The notes: generated by a model from the letters alone, not told the origin. 64,000 nucleotides of DNA from Maylandia zebra (GCF_041146795.1 NC_135184.1:5655467-5719466); one strand, 5' to 3'; numbered from the stretch's first letter, positions 44,654-58,291 are shown. Numbers and translations: made by a program.

Positions 44654-44760
44654 GTCGTGGCCTTTATGTTCATCCACAGAGCAGAGATAACAGATACTCT
44701 GCTGATCAGTACAGCAGAACATCTTCATCACCTCATCATAACAGGACTTGAAAGCTTCAG
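44654..44760 (-). pseudogene. TRIM relic (B-box2 and B-box1 pieces)
   Basis: The first about 87 bases match the B-box2 coding part of the TRIM copies (from GTCGTGGCCTTTATGTTC onward). The sequence then jumps to the ACAGGACTTGAAAGCTT block of B-box1, the intervening stretch being lost. The rest of the gene is gone. It marks a sixth, dead TRIM copy between copies 4 and 5. Confidence 0.85.
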
Positions 44761-46385
44761 TTTTTGTTAAGTGAAATTATTACACGTGTTGAAGCCCTTA
44801 CTCTTAATGTCACAGGGGGAACTTTGGTTGAGACTTTACGGTACAACTTGTTGTGACATCATTACTATGTTTGTTACGGGCTCTCACCATGATGGTGGGG
44901 TGCTGTATGTTGATGAAGATGGACTCTGCTATTTATGTTAAATAAATATGCCCAAAGGCTAAAGAGTAGTGATGGGCAAAGCCAGGCTTCAAAACAATCT
45001 GACACCATCTCCACAGCGACACCTGCTGGACAATTTGGTTATCGCCACATCTTGATGATGCTGTTCTGTGAAACAGTGACACAGACGAGCCGTGCACAAT
45101 TAAAACAAAGCTACTTATTATATCAGACAGTCAATAACTGCGATCAACACGTTATTTTGGAGAAATTCTCACAGAACGAAGGAAAGAAAAATGATGAGAC
45201 TGTTAAAGACAGCAATCTGTGAATGTAGTGATCAGTGTGCTTCAGCAAACATCTCCATCTGTTAACATTCGTGTTGCTCACAATAAATCGATTTATAAAG
45301 TAACACATACAGAGAAAAGACTGCAGTGTTTACTATAATAGCCACACAGGTTTACGGCTGCTTTTGGCCTCAAAGTTTGGATGTGTTTGGTTGACTTTTC
45401 AGTTTTCTGGGAGTTCGTGTCTGTCATCAGGTTTTTTCTACACCTGTCAAGCAAAGCTAGAAGCTGGCATAGTGTTAGCTTTGATTTTTAATCAACTTAA
45501 TATTTATATATTGAAATGAAAAGACTAAATGTGTTGTCTTTCTTTATAAAAAGTTAACATTCATCACATTTTCTGACCAATCGTAACTCTCCATTTCACA
45601 CACATCTTTAAATCATCCTCTGCTGAGCAGCCTGTGAAGCATGAAGAAACCTTCCTGAACCTTCCACTGCTGTGGATTTTCCATTTTCTAACATGTTTTG
45701 CTGTCAGTCTGGAGTTTTGGTTATAATGAACCTGCATTACTTCAGTTGTTTTTGAGTTATTCACAAAGAAGCATCAGTGAGAAAAAAACAGGAAAAAACT
45801 CTGTCGTGAAAAGAAGAAACAGATCACGTGTAATTAATGAAAGTGTTTTTCTAGCTTTTCTTTTTTACAGTATAAATATATTCTTCATGGTGACACAGTG
45901 AGTAACAGATTATAGTGAGGATGACGTCACTTAATACTGAAAATAACATTTTCTGTTGAAAGTAGAAAAAAGATCAGAGCTGAAATTCCCGCCTGTTTTA
46001 TTTTCTCACTGTATTACCCTTCAAGGACCTGCAGCTCAGTAAAGCGTCCCTCTGACAGCCACACCCATCTGTTCTCTGATTGGATATTTAAATTTGTGAT
46101 TGACATGACATTGACCAATCAGCTGAAAGGAAGAAAAATCGGGTCAAAATTCGTACTTGTAAGTTGAAACTTGAGTGCAGTTTCACTCGTGTTTTTCTGC
46201 TTTGTATCTGTAACCAGAGCTTAACAAAAATAATTTGTAACTTGTGTAAATATTTTTACACACAAATCTTTTTTACATACACACAAATTCTTATCTACAA
46301 ATGCAAAAATATATGCATTCTGATTTACAAGTACAAAATATTTATGACCACAATTTGAGCCCATACAGGAGGAGGCTCCACCTCT
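44761..46385. other. Intergenic DNA, no gene found
   Basis: Near 44968 the AGTGATGGGCAAAGCCAGGC wording looks like a hAT-type end. Other short frames have no support. Confidence 0.35.
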
Positions 46386-47640
<1,255 letters not shown>

Positions 47641-47644
47641 AGAA

Positions 47645-48130
47645 GATTCACACTGATGGATGAAGCCCATCAGTGTGAATCCCTTCATAGACGCCTTTGT
47701 GCAAAGCACCTCCTGCCCAGTTCCACCTCTCATCACTCAAGCTTCATTCAAGTCACCTTCATCTCCATCACCAGCATCTAGGCTCTGGGGGGTCCTGCTC
47801 TAATCTGTTTCACAGCTGGAGCTCCGTTCTGCAGAGAGACAGACCACCAAACACCTTTGTACATTCTGTTCATCAATAAATCATCTTCATTCTTTCTGAC
47901 GATCTCTCCTTATTTAAATGAATGAATGAATGAATGAATGAATGAATGAATGAATGCTTTATTGGCCATATGCAGGTTGCCCCACAGAGGAATAGGACCC
48001 CCCCCCCCCCCCGACTTACACACACAACAAAGACATCACATGGGAATACAGTCGGAGATCGGCAGCGTTGCAGAGAATAACATTGAAAAAAAATTACACA
48101 ACAATGGGATGAAGCCCATCAGTGTGAATC
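47645..48130. repeat. Hairpin and 24-bp direct repeats around a 425-bp insert
   Basis: Arms GATTCACACTGATGG (47645-47659) and its exact reverse complement (47667-47681) form a hairpin. A 24-bp string starting GGATGAAGCCCATCAGTG occurs at 47658-47681 and again at 48107-48130. The DNA between contains an AATG tandem tract (about 47918-47956) followed by TTTATTGGCC, a reverse LINE-type 3' tail, and a run of about 15 C. The interval looks inserted or duplicated. Confidence 0.6.
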
Positions 48131-48722
48131 TTCTCTTCTGCTACAACGTCACCTGCTGTCTTCAATCCTCCATACCCGACAGTAACAGCTGACTGTTGTG
48201 TTGAGCGTCTTTGTGAGATCTGTTAAATGTAAAGTTCATAAATCCACTACACTTTTTGTCAATGTTTGTTTTTCTGGTCTCATTCCTGGAGCTGCCAAAA
48301 AGCAGAGGTGGCAAAAGTGCAGACGTTCTGTATTTAAATAGAAGTACAGATACTCGTGTTACTCAACTAAGAGTAAAAAAGTTCAGGCTCTGAAATAAAG
48401 CTTCTGTGTGAGTTCAATAAGAAATATCTATGGTCTCACATCTGTCCAGGTGCTGCCGGCTGAATCTAAGCTTTATCACTTCCACTGTCAAGCTGTTTGT
48501 GTCATCACTGGCCTGGTCCAATCACATTCTCCCGGTCTTCTCCAGGCCAATCACCATTCATGCTGCGTGCTTTAAATCTCACTGTGCATCTGTCATTCTT
48601 TCACTTGTTAACCTGCAGGAAGACAAAACTTCACTGAGCCTTCAGCAGCTTGAACATCATCAGTAAAGACAGATTTAAATATGTGTAATATCACACTGTG
48701 TCAGTTTGTTCACAGGAGTCAC
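48131..48722. other. Intergenic DNA, no gene found
   Basis: Only a 78-codon frame (48430-48666) without domain support. Confidence 0.4.
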
Positions 48723-49035
48723 AACCTGTAACACTGATGCTGCATTCAAGGACCATTAAAAACATTTGAAAGGACTTAAGAACATGAAGAAAATGTGACT
48801 TGTTTCTCTGTAATGAAGCTGTTTTAGTGAAGAAAGTTGAAAGGTCACAGAGCGACTGCTGAATCTTCTGCTCTAAACATGAACTCTGAACTTTGTGATG
48901 CTTCAGGAGGAAAACTGCTTCAGTTATTCTCTCAGATTAGTTTCATATTTTCTGCATCAGATTTGAGTGAGATCCTGGAATGAAGACAGAAGAAAAGACT
49001 TTGTTCAAAGTTTGATTTATAGTCAAACCTTCCAG

Positions 49036-49041
49036 TTTATT
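49036..49041 (-). terminator. Poly(A) signal, TRIM copy 5
   Basis: AATAAA on the minus strand at the conserved position. Confidence 0.6.
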
Positions 49042-49468
49042 CACACAATAAAACATCAACACAATATATGAATTCATTCATTAAAATCACAGTTTTTCCT
49101 CATTTGTTTGATGATTTTGACCAAAACAAACACAAACACACACACATGGTCTGCCATACTCATAAAGAGAAATGTCGACATTGTTCAAGACAAGTATTCC
49201 AGAAACATTTAGAGGATAGAGAAGTTTACATTTTCATGTGGAGAAATATTTTAGTAAATCAAAATGATGATGAGCAGTGATAGCCTCCATAAACAGTCAC
49301 AGGAAAGATCTCCTTTAAAAACTCAGAAACATCAAGAGAACAACTAGAAGATGTGGAGGTACCACCCATAATGTTTGACTGACAGCTGATCTCTGTGCAG
49401 AAATGATGGAGAGAAAATAAAATGAAACTAAAATACAGATTTAAACCCACAATATGAAAGACTTCAGT

Positions 49469-51136
49469 CTATTTCACTTTAATCAACTCAGCAGTGGCTC
49501 CATAATTATAGTAAACCAACAGTCCAGCATAGAGCGGCTGAGTGAATGTGGTCTGGACTCTGTGGAGGAGAGTCATGGTTTCAGAGACGCTGTAGAAGGA
49601 CAAAATACCTGCTCTGTGATCCAGGTACACTCCTACTCTGGAGGACTGAGGACCTGAGACAGGAGTTTGGATGTTGTTGTACAAAAATGTATAACTGTTG
49701 TTGTAATAATCTAATGACCAAGATTTGTCATTACGTCCAAAAACACACTCATTACCCTCTCCTTTTCTGCTGATATTCTTGTATGTGACTGCCACATAAA
49801 CTTGTTCTCCACTCCACTCCACCTCCCAGTAACAACGTCCAGTCAGACTCTCTCTACTCAGGACCTGCTGCCATCCAGTGAATCTGTCTGGATGATCAGA
49901 ATAAGACTGTTGTTGATACACTACTGTTACTTTTCTGTTCCCCTCTGATAATAACAGCTGTTTGTGTGCTGTGTTTGGATCCAGTGTGATTTCACGTGAA
50001 TATTTTAAGAATCCAGCTCTGGTCTTTGGCTCTGGTGGATCTGACAGTAAAACATCCACTTCAGTGACTGTCAGTGAGATGTTTGTCCATTGCTCTCTCA
50101 GAATGTCCTGTAGTTTATCTCTGACCTCTGACACAGCTGCTGTCACATCCTCAAAGTAGCTCAGAGGACGGATATTGATGCTGGATGAGTCTGTAGACTC
50201 ACTGAGTGCTGACAGTGAGGGGTAGTTGTGTAGAAACTGGATGTGATCCTCTGTGTGTGAGAGCTGCTTCAGCTCAGCATCTTTCCTCTTCAGCTCAGTG
50301 ATCTCCTGCTCCAGCTTCTCCTGAAGCTCTTTGACTCGACTCACTTCAGTTTCCTGCTGGGATCTGATCTGCTGCTTCACATCAGAGCTTCTTTTCTGGA
50401 TGAGATGGATCAGCTCAGTGAAGATCTTCTCACTGTGCTCCACTGTTTGATCAGCAGACTGATTGATGGCCTCCACCTCCTGTTGAAGCAGCTTCACATC
50501 TTTCTCTCTGTCCTGGATTCTCTGCTGGATGTTTTGTCGACTCACCTCCAGCTCTCTCTGCCTCTCAGTCCTTTCTGCTGCAGCTGAGACTGTGTCGTGG
50601 CCTTTATGTTCATCCACAGAGCAGAGATAACAGATACTCTGCTGATCAGTACGGCAGAACATCTTCATCACCTCATCATGACGAGAGCAGATGTTCTCCT
50701 GGAGCTTCTTGGAGGGCTCCACCAGCTTGTGTGTTTCAAATGCGGAGGATATAAAATGAGGCTGAAGGTGTTTCTCACAGTAAGAGACCAAACACACCAA
50801 ACAGGACTTGAAGGCTTTCATTTTTCTTCCAGTGCAGACATCACAGGCCACATCTTCATGTCCAGCATAGCAGTGATCAGCAGGAGCAGCTTGGAGTCCA
50901 GTCTTCTTCAGCTCCTCCACTAAATCTGCTAACATGGTGTTTTTCACCAGGACAGGCCTCGCTGTGAAAGTCTGTCTGCACTGAGGGCAGCTGTAGATTT
51001 TCTTCTTTTCCTCTTCATCCCAGAAGCTTTTAATACAGTTCATGCAGTAGCTGTGTCCACAGGGAATAGTCACCGGATCCTTCAGTAGATCCAAACAGAC
51101 CGAACAGCAGAATTTTGTTTGATCCATTTGATTCAT
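49469..51136 (-). CDS. TRIM copy 5
   Basis: An intact 555-residue frame with the full zinc-binding set. The RING ends CRQTF, as in copy 4. It has YAGHEDVAC where the others have YAGPEDVAC. The stretch after B-box1 is the most unlike the rest (LQPHFISSAFETHKL). The coiled coil matches the consensus. The SPRY has its own loops: KVTVVYQQQ, RFTGWQQVL (as copy 4), SGEQVYVAVTYKN, RKGEGNECVFGRND, and DYYNNSYTFLYNN (as copy 1). It ends LLVYYNYGATAELIKVK. Its duplication partner by flank is copy 2, with which it shares REQWTN and HKQLLLSEGNRK but not the tracts named above. Confidence 0.9.
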   Translation of the reverse strand: MNQMDQTKFCCSVCLDLLKDPVTIPCGHSYCMNCIKSFWDEEEKKKIYSCPQCRQTFTARPVLVKNTMLADLVEELKKTGLQAAPADHCYAGHEDVACDVCTGRKMKAFKSCLVCLVSYCEKHLQPHFISSAFETHKLVEPSKKLQENICSRHDEVMKMFCRTDQQSICYLCSVDEHKGHDTVSAAAERTERQRELEVSRQNIQQRIQDREKDVKLLQQEVEAINQSADQTVEHSEKIFTELIHLIQKRSSDVKQQIRSQQETEVSRVKELQEKLEQEITELKRKDAELKQLSHTEDHIQFLHNYPSLSALSESTDSSSINIRPLSYFEDVTAAVSEVRDKLQDILREQWTNISLTVTEVDVLLSDPPEPKTRAGFLKYSREITLDPNTAHKQLLLSEGNRKVTVVYQQQSYSDHPDRFTGWQQVLSRESLTGRCYWEVEWSGEQVYVAVTYKNISRKGEGNECVFGRNDKSWSLDYYNNSYTFLYNNIQTPVSGPQSSRVGVYLDHRAGILSFYSVSETMTLLHRVQTTFTQPLYAGLLVYYNYGATAELIKVK

Positions 51137-51175
51137 GTGCTGTGCCGTTTCACCGTCTCTCAGTGACTTTCAGAC

Positions 51176-51189
51176 AGTTTCACTTCCTC
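51176..51189 (-). promoter_or_regulatory. ISRE/EICE-like element, TRIM copy 5
   Basis: The same 14-base motif as copies 1, 2 and 3, at the same distance from the start codon. Confidence 0.5.
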
Positions 51190-51426
51190 TGAACAGAAAC
51201 AACCTCTGTGCTCTGAAGGGAAACAGATCTCTGCTCTTGTTCACCTCCTACAGGAAATGAGGCTCACCAGCAACTGCATTTACACCATGTTGTTTAGACC
51301 CATCCTGATACAGACACATCTGTGAAGGGAGGCACTAAAGAAATATTCTTACAGTCCGACCAAGAGCCAATCACATGATGCAGGGTGTGGTATGTTTGGT
51401 TACAGCATGCAGTAACAAGTCTGACC

Positions 51427-53250
51427 CAGTTAAACTTTAACAATTCATTTCTTCATGGTGCAAATATATAGTAGACTCAGGAGTTTAACTCAGTTTTCTT
51501 GGCCTTTGTTTATCGTTCATTTAAAATCTTAATGGGTAAAGATCATCATAATTACATATGAAATTATATGAACAAATTATATGTTCCATTACACTATTAA
51601 CAGCACAGATTATACAGCAAACATCAGATTCATGGATGGAGCCAGAGGCTAAATGACTGTTCAGTCCTCTTTAGGAAACGATCTTCATATGACGACAAAC
51701 ACGACAACAATCAGCTGTCAAACTGTACAAGAAGTTCACAGTAATGTAAAAGAAGTTATATCACTTTATTTTTAAACGTACGCACTCAGGGTCAGGACTG
51801 AAGACACTGATCGAGAAAATACTCTAAATATAAATATTCACCTAAACATTCAAAATTATTCAATTGCATGAAAAGAAATATGAACTCTCTACAATACTGG
51901 CTTCTGATTGGTTGAAAAAGCAGGTGCTGAACTTCAGAAGAGCTAAAGCTGCAAAACTGTGTAAACCCAGAGTGGATGCTGCCCTCTGACCTTTCAGAAG
52001 TACGATCTTTTTATGAAGACACAGAGGCAGAGTTATTATTCATCACTTTAAAGATGATATTCGTTACATGTTCTTCACTCGTTGTCTAGTAAAGTCCAGA
52101 GAATGAGACACATGATTTCAAAACATACAGCTGCATGTTAGAGATCACAGAGTTCTTCAGTCTTATGAGAACTCATGGAGACTAAATGTCAGACACATCA
52201 ACAGTAAATGTCGTTCCTCCCCCCGTGAGTTTGTGTCCTCCACACTTGTTTACACAAACATCTGAGGTTTGAACAGTGTGCAAAACCACATGTTACAAAG
52301 CTGCTGAGCTACTGAATACTGGAATATTTCATTCAATATCACCATCTGACCAAAGGACAAACACAGAGAGGATTAGAGCGCCAAACTTTGTTTCAAACTG
52401 TTTCAGATTTTAGAGGCAAAAAGCAGAATTTCTACCTGGACAAAGAAATCAAAGCAGGAGCAAAACAAGCTTTTTACATTTATTCAAAGGCATTATGTGA
52501 ATGTACTCTGAGCCACAGCCTCCTAAAGTAAAGACATTTGATCATCTAAACCAGACAGAGTCATGTTTTCAGCAGTGTCTGTATCCTCCATATAGACCAT
52601 GCCATGGTCCACCTAGGGTGAGCAGGTGTCTGACTTTATGTGGGACTACACAGCGCTCAGTCCTTGTTTCCCTGTGCCACACACACATTGAACCAATGTC
52701 CAGTTTTTTTATTGACTCTAGTTTCTGTCGATCGGTAGGCCCACAAAAAAACCCTGTACAGGAAGTAGATTTCATCTCTCTGATAAAAGGAGTTCTAATC
52801 CCTGATCCTATGAGTCTGACCCAGTAGATGATATTGATATGATCATATTTATGCCTTTGTTGTTTCACAAAGGGTTAAAAACATTCACAGGTTGGACTGT
52901 GGTTCTCCTTTTAGCGTCTCTGCTGGAATTTTAACTGTGAACCTCTTAGATCCAAACTTCTGAACTGCTCATCTCACAGAGGACAAAAGGGAAGAACCCC
53001 GAATCTCTTCTTCACCTCACTTTTATACCTGCTCACCCTTTCTCCCCCCTTCCCTCACTGGACGCCACATCTTCATACTTGGGCCAATCAGGTTGTTGAC
53101 ATTTGATCATCTGATGTGCACCCACACCTCATCTCTCTCTCTCTCTCTGACTCACAAGATTTAACACAAAGTTTAAACTTTAAAATCACTTCATTACATT
53201 TTCTTTGTTATTCTTAACACAGAAAATTCACATTCAAAAACTTAACACAG
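51427..53250. other. Upstream flank of TRIM copy 5, no gene found
   Basis: Counterpart of 20727-22550 with scattered substitutions; nothing coding is supported. Confidence 0.5.
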
Positions 53251-53267
53251 AATAAAACAGAGTAGCC

Positions 53268-53510
53268 AGTAGTGGGACATGGTTCCAGCAACTCTGATGG
53301 TGACGGCCCGTTTGAAGCTGAAGCTCCGGCACGTGTGTCAAAAAATCAACACACTGCTTCAGAAACGCTGTGCTGAGGCTTGGTTTGACTGAACAGAGTC
53401 ACGTGATCAATGACGTCTGAAGCTTCATTCAGCACGTCACTGCTTCAGTACCTGATTCAATGATTTATAAGGAATTGAACCATTGGTGGGATTTGTGCCG
53501 TGTTTTGGTG
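53268..53510. mobile_element. hAT-like relic, second copy
   Basis: Counterpart of 22560-22800. The two differ near 53467-53480, where a short block has been replaced. Confidence 0.4.
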
Positions 53511-53762
53511 ATTTTGTGAGAGCGAATCAGTGTGTGACATAATTATAGACATGGAGCCAGGAAGAGAGGACGCTCTGCCTGTTCCTCAATAAAAACCAGT
53601 TCATCAGCATTTCTGCTCCCAGGTCTAAAATGTACATAAGAAATATGATGTACACATAATTATAATGATATAACTTATAGTATATTATATATAAACGTAC
53701 CAGTCTGCTGGTTAATTACATAATCAGGTGGAGGCAGTGACCTCACAACCTCCTATAAGCTT

Positions 53763-55745
53763 TAAGTTAAGGTTACTTTATTTATACCCACAGGTAAATT
53801 TGCTTTACAGAACAATGATAGCATTTGGCCTCCCTTCACAAACACACACACCTAATGAAACCTGACAAAACACATATTTAGTAATTAAACAAAGTGAATC
53901 AAATCAAAAACAATTCTTCTTGAGTTCAGTGACAGCAGCAGGGACAAAGCTGTTTTTATAATGCTTTGTCCTGCATCTTGGAACTAGAAACCTCCGTCCT
54001 GAAGAAAGAAGCTAAATCCACCCCGTAGAGGATGGCAACCATTTTTAAGGATTGATTAAGCCATCTGTGGTACCTGTTTAGAGTACAGGGAGTCTAAACA
54101 GGCCTGTGACTCATCTATCAGACGACTGGACCATCTCACTAACTAATTCAGTCAATTTTTCCCTGTGACAGAGGTCTGACTGAACCATGGCACCAAACAA
54201 AAAGATAAAACAGACTCAATAAAAGAACAAGAAAACAAAGTTAAAATCTTTCGCTTAATGTGGAAATGAGCAAGTTTCCTGAGGCAGTAAAGGCACTGGT
54301 GACCCTTTTTACAGACCGATTTGCAATAAAAGTTCAGTTTTTCATTGATTATGGTCCCAAGATATTTATATGATTGCACTTGCTCTATTTTCTGACCTTT
54401 AATTAAAGTGACTCTGTGCCCATTTAGTTGTTTCCTAAAATCAATAACCATATCTTTTGTTTTAGATATGTTCAATTGGAGATAAGACTCCTCCCACCAC
54501 TGAACAAACTAATCAATGATTGGACTATGGTGAGTTTCACCCTCTTTCAGTAAGCTGACAATAACAAAGTCATCTGTAAATTTAATGATGGCCCTGTTTT
54601 CATATCTGCTCTGACACGTGTTTGTAAAGAGAATGAATAATAAGGGCGATAAGAGACCCTGGAGGAGAAGCTGTGGAGGAGAACACTGGGTCAGACAGAA
54701 CCCCATTTATTCTCACTCTTTGTGACCTGTCAGTTAAAAGATCTAAAATCCAGCAAACCAGGTTTTTCCTGATTTCAAACTCTTCTAAAAGTCTTTTCAT
54801 TAAAATATGGGGCTGTATTGTATTAAAAGCAGAAGAAAAATCAATGAAAAGAAGTCTTGCAAAAGTCCCTTTACTCTCTACATGTTTAAGAATCAGATTT
54901 AGTCCAAAGCGCGTCCTGCACTCCTCTGTTGGGCCTGCACGCAAACTGCATTGGATCCAGCTGATATTCAATCTCTTCCATAATCACATTTCTGAGGATT
55001 TTTTCAAAGACTTTCATGACAACTCAGGTGAGGCAACAGGCCTGAAGTCATTCAGGACGTTTGGACGACTAGATTTAGGGACATGAACGACGACAGCTTC
55101 CTTCCAAAGCGAGGGCACATTTTGTATTTGAAAGGGTTTATTGAAAATAAGCTGAAATTTAGGACTGAGCTCTTTAGCACAAGATTTAATTAGGCGGCAC
55201 TAATGTTATCAGGGCCCTGGCTCTTGTTCACATTAACTGTATGAAAGGCCTTTTGGACATCGCTGAGTTCAGTGATGAAGTGTTGAGTATCTTTCAGTTT
55301 CTGTTTCAGTTCAGAAGAACTAAAACGAGCATCAAGCATATTCAAATCTCTGTCTGACTTAAAACCGTCTACAATGATCTGACTGCTGCTCTGGGGATTT
55401 TGAAACCCTGATATGGTTTTCATACAAGTCCAGGCAGACCCAAAACGTTTTGCAGCAAATTTTCTTTCAAGAAGGTTTTTGTAGATCTGTTTTGCTTTCA
55501 AGAGCTCGATTTTCAAGTCTTTGGTGACTGCCTGAAAGTCAGTAACAGCCCCCTCTTTAAAAGCCTGTCTCTTTTTCCTTAAACAGGATTTGATGCATTT
55601 GGTGACCCATGGCTTATTGTTAGGGTACACTTTAGCACGCTTAAGGGGTATAATCATGTCTTTACAAAACCTGCATATGAGCTAACATCCACCAAAGCAT
55701 CAAGACTGAATAAAAACTTCCCAATCTGTCAATTTAAAACATTCC
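53763..55745 (-). mobile_element. CR1/L2-clade LINE relic in unit A2
   Basis: Same insertion as 23055-25115. Without the MITE, the RT motif A stretch is readable (LLFIDFSSAFNTIQPHIL, in 54600-54971). The later part (54152-54475) has MNISKTKDMVIDFRKQ and YKYLGTIINE. Frame breaks remain, so the copy is inactive. Confidence 0.75.
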
Positions 55746-57153
55746 TGCAAGGTAAGCACAGATTCTTCTGACCACATGATTGATTGATGATAACATAATT
55801 TTTTCACCCCCCAAAAATTCATGTTCAAAGCAACATATCAGCCCGATATCACACAGAACTGTCACATGACATCAAACACAAGCTGTCAGCTCTGCAGAGT
55901 GGGCAATCATAATGAAGCAGTTCATTATAAGCTGCAGAGTCAAGCTGCTCTTCATATATTTGTCCACCAGATGTCACCAAAGAGGACTGTGATGAAAGCT
56001 TCGAGTAATGAACCGTTTTTCATTACAAGCTTGGCCAACTGACTACAATCTACAATAAACTAATATGGCTTTTCAATCCTCTCTTCAATCACTTGGTACC
56101 ACCAGGAACCTTTAAATGGGCACTCAAGCTGCCTGGAGACTGTTTTGCCGTGCACATCAGAGAAACCACAGGTAAGACAATCTTATCCAAAAGGTCAGTG
56201 TAACAGTATTGTTTTCCACCAGCTTAACCAAACTTCCCACACTAACTGAAATTTATTTTCACAGGCAAACATTAAACAGCAGCAGCTGGAAAACTGGAAA
56301 ACCTAAAGCCAAATAATCAATAAAACATAACAAACTTTTGTATGAGTGAGTATTGATAAACTGAGCATAATTAAACCTCAGTGAAACCACATATAAGTTC
56401 TGGTAACTGGCACATATTTATGTTTAATATGTTGTTTTATATTTTGATCAGTTTCAGGTGTTTGTGCGACTGTGTTAACCATCAGTAAAACCACATATAA
56501 ATCACACTTCTGTGTTTAACAATTACAACACTTGATGCTGTTTTTCTGATTCAGGATTATGTGTGTGATGAGTTGGCCACACAGTTCTTATCTTTCTGCT
56601 TCAGACACACACAAAACTGCCGAGGTTGAAGCTGGCTTCAGTCTCTTTCTACCCCAGGTCTCACCACATTTCCAAAATGTAAACTCTGAGTATCATAAGA
56701 AATGTGGTTCAAAAAGATGTGCTGATCTATGAATGCATCCTTACTGAAAGCTAAAGATGTCCAGCAGACAAAAACAGCAGCTGAATGAACAGTTATCATG
56801 AGCGAGTGTACAAACACTATCACAGGAAATAACAGAAATAAACTGGAGTTTCCATTTATACCTGTAGTATTTTTTCAGCTCCATGTCATCTTCCAATATG
56901 TCAAAATATGATTTCATTGTATCTTAAACAAATACAAACTTCTTTCTTTTCCCAGAATTTAGACAAATGAACAAAAGATAAATGATTATTTATTTAGGTA
57001 TTAAAATAGGAAAAATCAGTTTAAATTAGAGCACCATTAAAACAAGAAATTAGCACAGAAATGCCAAAAGACAAAAACAGAACAATAAAGTGTCTTTAAA
57101 ACTGATTCAAAAACAGTTGTAGGAGCAGTTTTATGAACCATGTTCTGTTAATA
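55746..57153. other. Remaining flank of unit A2 and AT-rich DNA
   Basis: The duplication ends near 56948. From there to 57153 there is AT-rich single-copy DNA with no gene. Confidence 0.4.
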
Positions 57154-57569
57154 CAGGGAGTGCAGAATTATTAGGCAAATGAGTATTTTGTCCACATCAT
57201 CCTCTTCATGCATGTTGTCTTACTCCAAGCTGTATAGGCTCGAAAGCCTACTACCAATTAAGCATATTAGGTGATGTGCATCTCTGTAATGAGAAGGGGT
57301 GTGGTCTAATGACATCAACACCCTATATCAGGTGTGCATAATTATTAGGCAATGTCCTTTCCTTTGGCAAAATGGGTCAAAAGAAGGACTTGACAGGCTC
57401 AGAAAAGTCAAAAATAGTGAGATATCTTGCAGAGGGATACAGCAGTCTCAAAATTGCAAAGCTTCTGAAGCGTGATCATCGAACAATCAAGCGTTTCATT
57501 CAAAATAGTCAACAGGGTCGCAAGAAGCGTGTGGAAAAACCAAGGCGCAAAATAACTGCCCAAGAAGAA
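57154..57569 (+). mobile_element. Tc1-like DNA transposon, 5' end
   Basis: Starts CAGGGAGTGCAGAATTATTA directly after a TA dinucleotide (57152-57153), as Tc1 elements do. A second, subterminal GTGCATAATTATTAGGC lies near 57333. The transposase begins at 57372. The element breaks off after about 415 bp. Confidence 0.85.
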
Positions 57570-57620
57570 GATTCAAAATTCAAGAAGCTTCTTCAGTTCT
57601 CTGAAGAAATTCTGAACTGA
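57372..57620 (+). pseudogene. Truncated Tc1 transposase
   Basis: The first 64 residues or so (MGQKKDLTGSEKSKIVRYLA, then KIAKLLKRDHRTIKRFI) form the N-terminal helix-turn-helix of a Tc1 transposase, normally about 340 residues. The frame then runs into unrelated repeat sequence and stops. The DDE catalytic part is missing, so it is inactive. Confidence 0.85.
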
Positions 57621-57712
57621 AGAAGCTTCTCAGATGAGAGGTGAAACATCTTCAAGAAACTTAAAGAAGTCCAGATGCTTTTCTTTCCAAGCTCCTTAGA
57701 CTGTAGTTAAAC
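57583..57712 (+). repeat. Dispersed fish repeat with 17-bp hairpin
   Basis: AGAAGCTTCTTCAGTTC (57583-57599) and its exact reverse complement (57614-57630) form a hairpin. Then GATGAGAGGTGAAACATCTT and CAAGAAACTTAAAGAAGTCC follow, a widespread fish repeat phrase. It directly abuts the broken Tc1 element. Confidence 0.6.
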
Positions 57713-58047
57713 TTCACACACTGGACTTGTCAGTCACACATCCTTCGCCAGTAGGCATTCCCAGAATGATCTTTCCCCTTCTGACGCTTAGAATGACCAA
57801 ATATGTGCAAAATGGACAATTCAACATGCCACCATGTCAGTCTTTTATTAAATATGACATGAAACAAATGACTGAGCCATTAAATTTGTCACAAAGGTGT
57901 TCACCTAATTCCAGGCAAATGGAATAGACTTCTATGGGACCATAACTCTTTTTGCACTTTGACATTTGTTTTACTTCTCAGACCTGTAACCTATAACTTT
58001 TATACTGTATGTGTTTTGATCATAGGAGTCTACAGGGACTTACTTAC

Positions 58048-58118
58048 TTTTAGCACGTTTAGCAGTTGATGTTGGCTTCTTTTTCAGTACTGGCGCTTCC
58101 TGCTCATTGAAGACTTTT
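58048..58118 (-). other. Candidate orphan exon (Lys/Thr-rich)
   Basis: The minus strand has a TTTCCTTTTAG acceptor, 71 bases open in one frame (KVFNEQEAPVLKKKPTSTAK), and a GTAAGTAAG donor. The composition resembles the N-terminal exons of the PIM-like gene at 61433-63806. No neighbouring exons were found, and the splice match may be chance. Confidence 0.3.
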
Positions 58119-58291
58119 CTAAAAGGAAATGCTTAATCCAAAATGGCGTTTTAAGGGCTTGGATTAATGTCAATTTCAGCAAATATTCTTTCTTATGTTA
58201 AAAGAACATGGATCTCTGTCAGTGATAACTTCTGACTTTATAACTCAAATTTTAAGAGAGAGCTTCACTGCTAAGCTCTCATCTGTGTGGG

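Larger units (their letters stand above)
48723..56948. repeat. 8.2-kb segmental duplication, unit A2 (TRIM copy 5)
   Basis: Partner of 18027-26311. It lacks the MITE (empty TTAA site at 54734-54737) and therefore keeps the LINE's RT text uninterrupted there. Confidence 0.85.
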
